Below are positions 6,458-13,082 of a stretch of 41,754 nt of DNA, piece after piece. A model generated the notes under the pieces. The model worked only from the letters and a program-made list of their open reading frames with translations, did no database searches and had not been told where the DNA came from. Source of the DNA: Segatella hominis. GTDB lineage: Bacteria > Bacteroidota > Bacteroidia > Bacteroidales > Bacteroidaceae. The position numbers and the translations under genes were made by a program. The DNA is taken from positions 1-41,754 of the forward strand of contig NZ_SGVY01000035.1 in the NCBI RefSeq assembly GCF_004535825.1. Direction: 5' to 3'. The number at the start of each line of letters is the position of its first letter. Within the stretch, counting starts at the first letter, position 1.

Positions 6458-7948
6458 ATGAACATAGAGGAACTTGAAAGGCTTATAGCCAACGATGAAA
6501 ACGTACATTTGGAGTTGAAAAAAACTACAGGTGAGTTGAAGGATGGTATGCACACTGCCTGTGCATTCCTCAATGGTGCTGGCGGTTGGCTGGTGTTCGG
6601 TGTAGCCCCTAAGTCTCTTAAGATTCTCGGACAGGAGGTTACGGATAATACACAAAGAGAGATAGCCCAAGCGTTGAGTGGTCTCGAACCTGCAGTTTCG
6701 ATTGACATTCAATACATTGACGTGCCCGATAGACTAGGCTGTCAAGTCATAGCAATGTATTTCGAAGCATTCGTTTGGGGAACGGCACCTTATACCTATC
6801 ATGGTAGCCCATATTATAAGGTTGAAAGTACCACGAAGCTGATGCCTCGCAATATGTTTGAGGAACGGCTGCGTGCCAACAAACCAAACTATTATGCCTG
6901 GGAGAGACAGTCGGCTGATGACATAACCATTGATGATATGGACGAGAAACTCATCAGGGGAGCTATACGGCTCGGCGTGGAGAAGAACCGCATGCCAGCC
7001 ACAGCTTTGACAGAGCCTCTTTCGGATGTACTCAGAAAGCTTGAACTAATGAACGATGGCGTTCCCAATAACGCTGCTGCCGCCCTGTTTTCCACCAAAT
7101 TAAGGGGCTACACGCAGATGCAGCTGCGTTTGGCTCGTTTCCGCGGAATCAATAAGATAGAGTTCATCGACAACCAAAGGGTGGAAGGAAATTTCTTCCA
7201 ACTGCTTGATGCCGGTATGGCTTTCTTCTTGAAACACCTGAACATGAGTGGCAAAATTGTTGGCTTCCGTCGTGAGGAAAATATGGAGGTGCCAGCCGAA
7301 GCGTTGAGGGAAGCCCTTACAAACTGCCTTTGTCATAGGCAGTTCGAGAAGTACAACCTTACGCCAAGTATTGCCATATATGATGACCGCATAGAGATTG
7401 AGAATCCTGGTGTATTGCCGCCACAACTCAACACAGAAACAATCAAACAGTCACACAGTTCCTATCCATACAATCCCATCATGGCGGAAGTGCTTTACCG
7501 CACCACTTTCCTTGAAAGTTGGGGGTCTGGCGCATTCCGTATCATGGAGGCTTGCAAGGCACAGAATGCTCCAGAACCGAAGTGGAGCATCAACGGTGGC
7601 TTCATTTGCGTGACATTCGTGCGGCCTGTAACCGATCCGATGAAGACTCCTGTGGGGATGCAACTGGGATTAAATTTGAACCAAGTACGAACCAAGTACG
7701 AACCAAGTACGAACCAAGTTAAAGATTTAATTCTAGCTGTTTCTGAAGATTATTTATCAACAGGGGAAATGATGAAAACTTGTGGATTAAAGAGCCGACT
7801 GAGATTTAGGACAACCTATATTTTGCCAGCCCTCGACGAAGGGGCTATAGAGCGTAAATATCCTGATATCCCAAACCATCCTCGCCAACAATACAGGTTG
7901 ACAGAACAGGCCATAGAATGGAAACGTGGACAAAAGAAAAGTTTATAG
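6458..7948 (+). CDS. AlbA_2/Schlafen-type ATP-binding regulator
   Basis: A 496-residue protein. Residues about 12-130 are an AlbA_2 (divergent AAA_4, Schlafen-like) domain: HLELKKTTGELKDGM, then CAFLNGAGGWLVFGV. Residues about 275-390 resemble a GHKL-type HATPase_c_4 domain (EALREALTNCLCHRQF, IEIENPGVLPP, FLESWGSGAFRIMEACK). Residues about 425-490 look like a winged helix. Such proteins are annotated as putative DNA-binding regulators or ATP-dependent helicase-like proteins, and relatives occur in defence islands; the substrate is unknown. The linker at residues 407-421 (NQVRTKYEPSTNQV) is made by the 11-bp tandem repeat at 7678-7719, so losing or gaining one unit would shift the frame and remove the C-terminal domain. 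Confidence 0.85.
   Translation: MNIEELERLIANDENVHLELKKTTGELKDGMHTACAFLNGAGGWLVFGVAPKSLKILGQEVTDNTQREIAQALSGLEPAVSIDIQYIDVPDRLGCQVIAMYFEAFVWGTAPYTYHGSPYYKVESTTKLMPRNMFEERLRANKPNYYAWERQSADDITIDDMDEKLIRGAIRLGVEKNRMPATALTEPLSDVLRKLELMNDGVPNNAAAALFSTKLRGYTQMQLRLARFRGINKIEFIDNQRVEGNFFQLLDAGMAFFLKHLNMSGKIVGFRREENMEVPAEALREALTNCLCHRQFEKYNLTPSIAIYDDRIEIENPGVLPPQLNTETIKQSHSSYPYNPIMAEVLYRTTFLESWGSGAFRIMEACKAQNAPEPKWSINGGFICVTFVRPVTDPMKTPVGMQLGLNLNQVRTKYEPSTNQVKDLILAVSEDYLSTGEMMKTCGLKSRLRFRTTYILPALDEGAIERKYPDIPNHPRQQYRLTEQAIEWKRGQKKSL
7678..7719 (+). repeat. 11-bp tandem repeat inside the coding sequence
   Basis: Three exact copies of GAACCAAGTAC plus nine bases of a fourth. The unit is not a multiple of three, so three units together encode an 11-residue period and a one-unit change breaks the frame. 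It lies between the ATP-binding and winged-helix parts of the AlbA_2 protein. Confidence 0.95.
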
Positions 7949-7975
7949 ACTTTTTGGCCTTATTGAAGAAAGCGC

Positions 7976-7992
7976 AATCACGAATTGTGATT
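7976..7992. promoter_or_regulatory. 17-bp palindrome, possible operator
   Basis: AATCAC and GTGATT flank a 5-bp centre (gaatt). It lies in the 103-bp gap before the small gene at 8052, where a DNA-binding autoregulator could act. No T run follows, so it is not a terminator. Confidence 0.35.
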
Positions 7993-8051
7993 TTGAACGC
8001 AGGGCAATGAAAAATAAACAATGCTGAATAATTTAAAATAAGGAGGTAAAT

Positions 8052-8351
8052 ATGGACAAAAAGAATCTTTCATCAGAAGCGTTGCTCTCTAACAACGGAG
8101 ATATGACTTCTTTTCGATATGGCAATAGTAATATCCGATTCCGTGCTCCCAAGCGTCTCAAGCGATATGTGGATGTTAAGGAATGGGATAATGGATATAT
8201 TGTTGTTATGGCTGATTATGAAGGTTTGGGCGAAACGGAAGAGTATATTGACCTTTTGCCCATATTAAAGAATCTGTATATCAATCCTGAGACTTTTCTC
8301 AAACCAATCAAGTCAGTAAAAATAGATTATCATGAAGGAAGAAGAAATTAA
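8052..8351 (+). CDS. 99-residue small protein, putative antitoxin-like, unknown
   Basis: Starts 6 bp after AAGGAGGT. N-terminal SSEALLSNNGDMTSFRYGNSNIRF, then KRYVDVKEWDNGYIVVMADY and a C-terminal LLPILKNLYINPETFLKPIKSVKI. The C-terminal half has the strand-helix feel of DUF2442-like antitoxins, but I do not recognise it firmly. A second start (ATG 8332) overlaps its 3' end, as in coupled toxin-antitoxin operons, but the partner has been deleted. A truncated duplicate is at 9166-9330 and a fragment at 5181-5212. Confidence 0.65.
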   Translation: MDKKNLSSEALLSNNGDMTSFRYGNSNIRFRAPKRLKRYVDVKEWDNGYIVVMADYEGLGETEEYIDLLPILKNLYINPETFLKPIKSVKIDYHEGRRN

Positions 8352-8398
8352 AATCGTGGCAGGAAATGAGCAATAATGGCTTTTATCGTGGAGAATAA
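8332..8398 (+). pseudogene. Partner of the 8052 gene, internally deleted
   Basis: ATG 8332 overlaps the 8052 gene by 20 bp and reads MKEEEIKIV, then runs out of frame into a segment that, one frame over, encodes QEMSNNGFYRGE-stop. That tail matches the end of the remnant at 4900-4980. The simplest reading is a gene whose middle was deleted, leaving about 9 first and 12 last codons joined out of frame. Confidence 0.5.
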
Positions 8399-8428
8399 TT
8401 TTTCAAAAAAATCTTTGGTATATTCCAT
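8399..8428 (-). pseudogene. First ten codons of a second HEPN/Abi gene
   Basis: On the minus strand this reads MEYTKDFFE, the same start as the gene at 5227-5886. Everything downstream is missing. What remains is the start codon region that doubles as the promoter of the small RNA. Confidence 0.65.
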
Positions 8429-8508
8429 ATTTATTATTATCTTTGCAGCGCAGTCCCGGTAAGGCCCTCTCCCAGATTATTCGATGCTGGTGATGACCCC
8501 GGGTTCTT
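8414..8508 (+). ncRNA. Second copy of the HEPN-linked small RNA, without its HEPN gene
   Basis: Promoter TTTG (8414-8417), 20 bp, TATCTTTG (8438-8445), then RNA from about 8448 to 8508. The RNA body is identical to 5907-5963. The end differs: CCCCGGG is followed by TTCTTTATTTC rather than an unbroken T run. Retention of promoter and RNA after loss of the RNase gene suggests that the RNA is the part worth keeping, or that deletion was recent. Confidence 0.55.
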
Positions 8509-8554
8509 TATTTCTTTTTATCTTCCTCACCCTCAAACATTTTCCAAAAAATCC

Positions 8555-8585
8555 TTGCATCTTTCAGAAGAAAAGCGTATCTTTG
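8555..8585 (+). promoter_or_regulatory. Promoter of DUF4160-DUF2442 pair, copy 2
   Basis: TTGC (8555-8558), 19 bp, TATCTTTG (8578-8585), the shared promoter block. The start codon is at 8600. Confidence 0.75.
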
Positions 8586-8599
8586 CAAAAAAAGAAACG

Positions 8600-8836
8600 A
8601 TGCCAACAATATTTATATTTTTCGGATTCAGATTCATGTTTTATTCTAATGATCATGAACCAATTCATGTCCATGTTATCAAGGATGGAAATGAAACAAA
8701 ATACAATGTATCTCCTCTAACCCAGATTTATAATCATGGATTCAAAAAACATGATATTGCTTTGATAGAATCTATTATTTCTGAGAATGAGGCGGTCATT
8801 ATAGATAGATGGAAAGAGTATTTTAATCAAAAATAA
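8600..8836 (+). CDS. DUF4160 small protein, copy 2
   Basis: 78 residues, differing from the copy at 4348-4584 by one residue (ENEAVII versus ENEVVII). The same start is chosen, for the same reason: the promoter ends 15 bp upstream. The duplicated block covers about 590 bp (roughly 4307-4895 and 8558-9147) with only a handful of base changes, so duplication is recent or maintained by gene conversion. Confidence 0.85.
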   Translation: MPTIFIFFGFRFMFYSNDHEPIHVHVIKDGNETKYNVSPLTQIYNHGFKKHDIALIESIISENEAVIIDRWKEYFNQK

Positions 8837-8842
8837 GATATT

Positions 8843-9112
8843 ATGGAGCAATATAGAGTAAATCGCGTTTGGGTTGACGATGCCCATATTTGGGCAGAAA
8901 CCCAAAATGGCTGGAAGGCTAACTATCCTTTCAGTCGTTGGAACCGTCTTGCTAACGCCACACCTGCTCAGCGTAAGGCTTTCGTATTGAGTAGATATGG
9001 TATTCATTGGCCTGAATTAAACGAAGATTTATGCTTTGAAGGACTGTTCGCAGATGCTGGTATATACAAACCGTCAAATGCAGAAGATACTATTTATTAT
9101 CAAGCATTATAA
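8843..9112 (+). CDS. DUF2442 small protein, copy 2
   Basis: 89 residues, identical to copy 1 except for one added leucine, because the first of two consecutive TAA stops has become TTA. It follows DUF4160 by 6 bp. Downstream, identity to copy 1 continues to GTGAATCATT (about 9147) and then switches to the AAGGAGGT-led small gene at 9166, marking a recombination joint. Confidence 0.88.
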   Translation: MEQYRVNRVWVDDAHIWAETQNGWKANYPFSRWNRLANATPAQRKAFVLSRYGIHWPELNEDLCFEGLFADAGIYKPSNAEDTIYYQAL

Positions 9113-9165
9113 AAGGATTTTTTGCAACAGAAGGATAAGTGAATCATTAAAACAAGGAGGTAGAT

Positions 9166-9330
9166 GTGGACGACAAGAAAAATTCATCAGAAGCGTTGCT
9201 CTCTACCAACGGAGATATGACTTCTTTTCGATATGGCAATAGTAATATCCGATTCTGTACTTCCAAGTGCCTCAAGCGATATGTGGATGTTAAGGAATGG
9301 GATAATGGATATATTGTTGTACAATCGTAG
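9166..9330 (+). pseudogene. Truncated duplicate of the 8052 small gene
   Basis: GTG at 9166 after AAGGAGGT begins VDDKKNSSEALLSTNGDM and follows the 8052 protein to GYIVV (residue 51), then ends at a stop two codons later. Two arginine-to-cysteine type changes (FCTSKCLKR versus FRAPKRLKR) show decay. Confidence 0.75.
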
Positions 9331-9359
9331 CTTTATGGTTATAGGGCATTCTTGCTATT

Positions 9360-9453
9360 GGGCAGGTAACAAACCTGCCCTCCCAGTGCTTACTTGCTTC
9401 CTAAGGACTGCTCGAATAGATGCCTCTACTTAAAATTCATGGCACATGTGCCA
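9360..9453. repeat. REP-like hairpin and 14-bp palindrome in a gene-free stretch
   Basis: GGGCAGGT (9360-9367) and ACCTGCCC (9373-9380) form a tight hairpin with a 5-nt loop, of the kind used as REP elements by IS200-like (RAYT) transposases. Further on, TGGCACATGTGCCA (9440-9453) is a perfect palindrome followed by seven or eight T, so it could end transcription. No gene is supported between 9331 and 9537. TTCCTAAGGACT near 9397 matches the core of the repeats at 12942-13080, perhaps by chance. Confidence 0.5.
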
Positions 9454-9537
9454 CTTTTTTTAAGTGCAAAGATATGCGAAAGTAGAGTTCTAACCAAAAA
9501 TTTTTAGATTTATTATACTAAAAAGGTGTGCCTACCA

Positions 9538-9720
9538 GCCGCGCGAATTCAACAAGGTGGCTAAATCTCCATTGGAAGAATGGGGTGATTGGAAGGTATG
9601 GAAGAAGGTAGGGCTGAAGAGAAAAACAATATCGCCCGCAAAATGCTGGATAACGGATTGAGCATAGAGCAGATAGCTTTAATTATCGGTTTGACAGAAA
9701 AGGAAATAAAAGAACTATAA
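9538..9720 (+). pseudogene. Remnant of a PD-(D/E)XK (Rpn/PDDEXK_2) nuclease gene
   Basis: One frame encodes REFNKVAKSPLEEW, typical of the middle of Rpn/PDDEXK_2 family proteins. After a frame change the downstream part (from about 9598) encodes MEEGRAEEKNNIARKMLDNG and LSIEQIALIIGLTEKEIKEL-stop, the family's usual C-terminal tail. The nuclease core is absent, so this is a deleted, frameshifted relic. The family comprises recombination-promoting nucleases frequent in mobile regions. Confidence 0.7.
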
Positions 9721-9726
9721 TATAAT

Positions 9727-9777
9727 AAGGTGTATCCTTCTTGCTCCTCATCGGGCATTCAGGATACACCTTTTTTC
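9727..9777. terminator. Dispersed hairpin, copy 3
   Basis: AAGGTGTATCC (9727-9737) pairs with GGATACACCTT (9762-9772) and is followed by a T run. It ends the nuclease remnant on the plus strand and lies just beyond the stop of the convergent ATPase gene at 9797. The loop differs from copies 1 and 2 by one base (ATCGGGC). Confidence 0.8.
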
Positions 9778-9796
9778 TTTTAATATATAGAGGATA

Positions 9797-11116
9797 TTAC
9801 ATATCTTCCAATGATAAGCAGCCCAGACGAATTTCCAGTTTCTTTAATTCAGGATATACTTGGAGCATATAGTCCACCTTCTGTTTCAAGAGACTTTCGT
9901 CATAACGGAATTTATCCTTTTTTACCTCATAGATGTCAATAATTCCATCTATTTCATTTATTGCAACGATATCTATCTCATTTCCTCCCTTTCTATCCCA
10001 AAACTGACCTATCTGGGTGTATTGTTGGCTTTCGCTCAGTTTCTGGCGGAAATAGCGTTCAAGCATAAAACCCTCTACCGTGGATATATCACGCATAATG
10101 ATACGATGCAATTGATTCAATGCGCCACTCTCTATGAAATTCTGGTATTTATAGAAGAAGCGAAACCAGAAGATGAGAAAATTGTCACTCAGGATATATC
10201 TTACACTCTTGCTCTTTGGCTTGGAGAAGATCGGGACATGGCGTTCTATCAGATTGTAGTGAGATTTCAAACGTTCCAGATATCCACCCACTTCCTTGAT
10301 TCCTGTCAAAGCCTCAATCTGGGCACGAGTTACCTCACCACAGGCGATACAAGAGAGTATGGAGAAATAATTGGCATAATCCGTACCAAATTCCTCTATC
10401 AAGATATTCTTTCCTTCGTTGATGAAAGGCGAGTTTTCTTCAGTCTGCATATTGAGCATTTTCTGAGAGGTTGTCTTTCCATTGCTCATGAAGAGATTGA
10501 CATACCATGCAACCCCATTGCTCAGCGTATAGAGAGTAAGCAAGTCGCTTGCTGTATAGTTAGGATTGAAGTCATGTAAAATCTCTTTGAGCACATCTGT
10601 ATCGAAAGCTCGTAGATTGATGATACGATTGGCACGAGAGAACAATGGCTCTTTACTATCTTCAAAGATGCGGTGCATCAGTGAGTAGATAGAACCACTG
10701 ATAATGAGATTCATCTTACTCTTACTTTTTGCCAAATCCCATTCTCTCTGCATCTCGCTAAAGATGGATGGATTGATACGTAGCCAATCCTGAAACTCGT
10801 CGATAACCAGTGTAAACGGATGGCTTTGGGAGATAAAGAGGAGTTGGTGAAACAGCTCGGCGAATGACGAATAATTGCCTAATGGCATATCTAATTTGCG
10901 TTCTGCCTCTTCCTTGAAATCTTGGCATAGCATATTTTCAGACTTTCTTGCCACAAAGAAATATAGAAGAGAACCTTCATGTCCACATCTTAGTGCTAAC
11001 TCGGTTTTGCCGATACGGCGTCTTCCTACCAGTACCGTCATCTGTGCTTCTTGCTGGCTCTTTGTATAGATGTCAGCAAAGAGTGCCAGTTCTTTTGTTC
11101 TATCATAAAACTTCAT
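9797..11116 (-). CDS. P-loop ATPase with DUF234-type C-terminus
   Basis: 439 residues. Walker A GRRRIGKTEL starts at residue 31; Walker B is FTLVIDEFQD at about 101-110. A winged-helix segment follows (ARAQIEALTGIKEVGGYLERL), then a C-terminal DUF234-like region with a PD-(D/E)XK-like core (GGNEIDIVAI...IDIYEVKK, about residues 375-400). These archaeal-type ATPases are abundant in Bacteroidota and have no settled function. The E-V-K triad is preserved, so the nuclease-like fold may be active. The promoter -7 box TACATTTG is the complement of 11178-11185. Paralogues of the same general kind occupy 11565-14534. Confidence 0.85.
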   Translation of the reverse strand: MKFYDRTKELALFADIYTKSQQEAQMTVLVGRRRIGKTELALRCGHEGSLLYFFVARKSENMLCQDFKEEAERKLDMPLGNYSSFAELFHQLLFISQSHPFTLVIDEFQDWLRINPSIFSEMQREWDLAKSKSKMNLIISGSIYSLMHRIFEDSKEPLFSRANRIINLRAFDTDVLKEILHDFNPNYTASDLLTLYTLSNGVAWYVNLFMSNGKTTSQKMLNMQTEENSPFINEGKNILIEEFGTDYANYFSILSCIACGEVTRAQIEALTGIKEVGGYLERLKSHYNLIERHVPIFSKPKSKSVRYILSDNFLIFWFRFFYKYQNFIESGALNQLHRIIMRDISTVEGFMLERYFRQKLSESQQYTQIGQFWDRKGGNEIDIVAINEIDGIIDIYEVKKDKFRYDESLLKQKVDYMLQVYPELKKLEIRLGCLSLEDM

Positions 11117-11138
11117 ATCTCATTTTTAATATTATTAT

Positions 11139-11185
11139 CGTAACCGCCATTACCGTAATGACGATTACTATTCTATGCAAATGTA
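11139..11185 (-). promoter_or_regulatory. Tandem 15-bp repeat and promoter of the DUF234 ATPase
   Basis: CGTAACCGCCATTAC (11139-11153) is followed at once by CGTAATGACGATTAC (11154-11168), two copies of CGTAA-n5/6-TTAC. They lie between the minus-strand -7 box (complement of 11178-11185) and the start codon at 11116, so they are in the leader or an operator position. Confidence 0.55.
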
Positions 11186-11260
11186 CGGTTTTCTATTGGA
11201 TTATACAAAGATTAAGAACTTTATTTTGAATAGTTTAACAAAAAGGCAATTACCATCAGT

Positions 11261-11286
11261 ATCGGGCATTCAGGATACACCTTTTT
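11261..11286. repeat. Half copy of the dispersed hairpin
   Basis: Contains only the loop and right arm (ATCGGGCATTCAGGATACACC then T run) of the hairpin family seen at 4212, 4988 and 9727. The left arm is replaced by unrelated sequence, marking a recombination or deletion joint. Confidence 0.7.
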
Positions 11287-11327
11287 CCTTTTTTGCTTTT
11301 TCTTTTCTACTGCGGAAGACGCATTTT

Positions 11328-11555
11328 TCAAAATAAGTCGTCTCCTGTAACCTGTCTGTTGATCTTTCTTGCATACATATTATTATATAGGCCATGAGGG
11401 GTTGTGAGTGATGCGATTATGGAGCCCTCTGCGTGAATTAATAACCTGATTGAGCATCCAGGTGGTAGCACTTCCGCAGGCTATCAGTTTGATGTCGCTG
11501 CGGTATGACGCCCAGTCGTTCCAGAAATGTTTTCAAATTCTGATTTGCGGCTTTC
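11328..11555 (-). pseudogene. Doubly deleted paralogue of the 13083 ATPase
   Basis: Three pieces match the ATPase gene at 13083-14534 in order: its last about 22 codons, a middle piece equivalent to about 14029-14157 (GGSLHNRITHN and CGSATTWMLN region), and a few codons next to Walker A (equivalent to about 14457-14476). The intervening parts are missing. Its first codons abut the stop of the gene at 11565. Confidence 0.75.
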
Positions 11556-11564
11556 TCTGAAATA

Positions 11565-12884
11565 CTAACTTTCTGTCTTTAATTCTTTGTCTAGAACAAA
11601 GAGCATATAGAGGGGGATGTTGATGGTTTTCGAACTGTTGTTTCTCTCGTATGGCAAGAGACTGGTGCGAACCGACCATTTGGGGGAATATTTTTCCCGA
11701 TATAGTTTCAAACTTTTGGCATTCATGGTTACTCCTGCCTTTGCTTCTAGTGGATATACATCTAAACCATCAGAAATAAGGAAGTCGACCTCTGCAGTGG
11801 CTGAGGAAGACCAATAATAATTGGTTTCCAGAGTTTCTGCAAAGTTCTGAAGTTCCTGACAGACATACTGTTCTGTCAACGCTCCCTTAAACTCTTCGAA
11901 GATTCTGCTTCCTTCTAATATTACTTTCGGCGAAATCTTGCTCATTGCCCTCAACAGACCTACATCCAGTAAGAATACCTTAAATGATTTGAGTTCTGCA
12001 TAGGCTGAAATCGGGATGTCGGGCTTGCTGACATTGTTGGTTCTGATGATTTCACCTGCATCAGAGAGCCACATGATGGCATCCTCATATTCCCGTGCTC
12101 TGGCTCCCTCTCTCACCAGTCCATAGACAAACTTCTTGTTTTCCTTCGCCAGTTGCGAAGGGATGCTGTTCCATACATAACGGATTTTCTCGACCATATT
12201 CTTTGGCGCATGCTTGGAGAAGTCTTTCTGGTAGGCTGCTATCAGTTCCTGCTGGATGCGGTTCACCTTGTTGTAGTCTTTGCTGTCCAGCCACTCTGTA
12301 ACAACAGCTGGCATACCTCCTATTATCATGTATTTTTTCAGATAATCTGTAAGGCGAGCCTCGAATGCCCCCAGGTTTCTGTTTCCTTTATCGATATAGT
12401 CTACCAGCATGTTCTCTTCGTTTGCTATCAGGAACTCTTTAAAGGACATGGGATATAGATGCAGGAAATCAGTCTTTCCTACAGGGAAGGATGTGCCTTC
12501 GTGCAGGGCTATGCCTCGCAATGAGCCTGCGCAGCAGATAGCATACCCTGGTGCTTCTTCGCAGAAATACTTCAAAGAGGTGAGTGCTCTTGGCATTTCC
12601 TGTACTTCATCGAAGATAATAAGCGTTTCCTCGGGTATTATCATCTTACCATTATAGATGGAGAGCTGTTCTATAATGCGTTGTGGCGATAAGTCGCTGG
12701 CAAATATCTCTTCGAGTACATCACTCTGTTCGAAGTTGATGTAACATACGTCTTTGAAGTACTTGCGCCCAAATTCTTTCAGTAGCCAAGTCTTGCCAAC
12801 CTGTCTTGCACCTTCCAATATCAGTGGCTTCCTTCCGTGACTGTTTTTCCATTTTAACAATTGGGATATAAGTAGTCTTTCCAT
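11565..12884 (-). CDS. P-loop ATPase, AAA_14/DUF4143 family
   Basis: 439 residues. Walker A GARQVGKT is at residues 25-32, Walker B TLIIFDEVQEMP near 87-98, and sensor-like CCAGSLRG follows. The C-terminal DUF4143 domain contains a PD-(D/E)XK-like stretch (SSSATAEVDFLISDG, VYPLEAKAG). These ATPases are widespread in Bacteroidota and Archaea and their role is unknown. The minus-strand -7 box TATCTTTG is the complement of 12906-12913. Upstream of it sit the 33-bp repeats at 12942-13080. Confidence 0.9.
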   Translation of the reverse strand: MERLLISQLLKWKNSHGRKPLILEGARQVGKTWLLKEFGRKYFKDVCYINFEQSDVLEEIFASDLSPQRIIEQLSIYNGKMIIPEETLIIFDEVQEMPRALTSLKYFCEEAPGYAICCAGSLRGIALHEGTSFPVGKTDFLHLYPMSFKEFLIANEENMLVDYIDKGNRNLGAFEARLTDYLKKYMIIGGMPAVVTEWLDSKDYNKVNRIQQELIAAYQKDFSKHAPKNMVEKIRYVWNSIPSQLAKENKKFVYGLVREGARAREYEDAIMWLSDAGEIIRTNNVSKPDIPISAYAELKSFKVFLLDVGLLRAMSKISPKVILEGSRIFEEFKGALTEQYVCQELQNFAETLETNYYWSSSATAEVDFLISDGLDVYPLEAKAGVTMNAKSLKLYREKYSPKWSVRTSLLPYERNNSSKTINIPLYMLFVLDKELKTES

Positions 12885-12941
12885 ACGCTAAAAATTATGT
12901 TTTGGCAAAGATACTAATAAACAGTGAATTACGCAATGAAA

Positions 12942-13080
12942 ATCACATTTTCCTAAGGACTTTTAAGCATATTTATCACATTTTCCTAAGGACTTTTCTG
13001 TTAAATCATCACATTTTCCTAAGGAGTTTTAGGGTAAATCCCACATTTTCCTAAGGAGTTTTGATTGGAAATCCCACTTT
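12942..13080. repeat. 33-bp interspaced repeats upstream of the DUF4143 gene
   Basis: Four copies of a 21-bp unit (CACATTTTCCTAAGGACTTTT; copies 3 and 4 have GAG for GAC) begin at 12944, 12977, 13010 and 13042, with a decayed fifth at 13075. Spacers are 11-12 bp and AT-rich. The unit holds an imperfect palindrome centred on TCCTAAGGA. The array starts about 30 bp upstream of the gene's -7 box and fills the space to the next gene's stop codon. Spacers are too short and too alike for CRISPR; repeated protein-binding sites fit better. Confidence 0.9.
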
Positions 13081-13082
13081 TT

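Noticed and set aside
9860-10579. 239-codon plus-strand frame
   Set aside because: Antisense shadow of the DUF234 ATPase, which has intact Walker and nuclease-like motifs.
12942-13080. CRISPR array
   Set aside because: The 21-bp units are separated by only 11-12 bp, spacers resemble each other (AAATC), and there are no cas genes. Repeated regulatory sites fit better.
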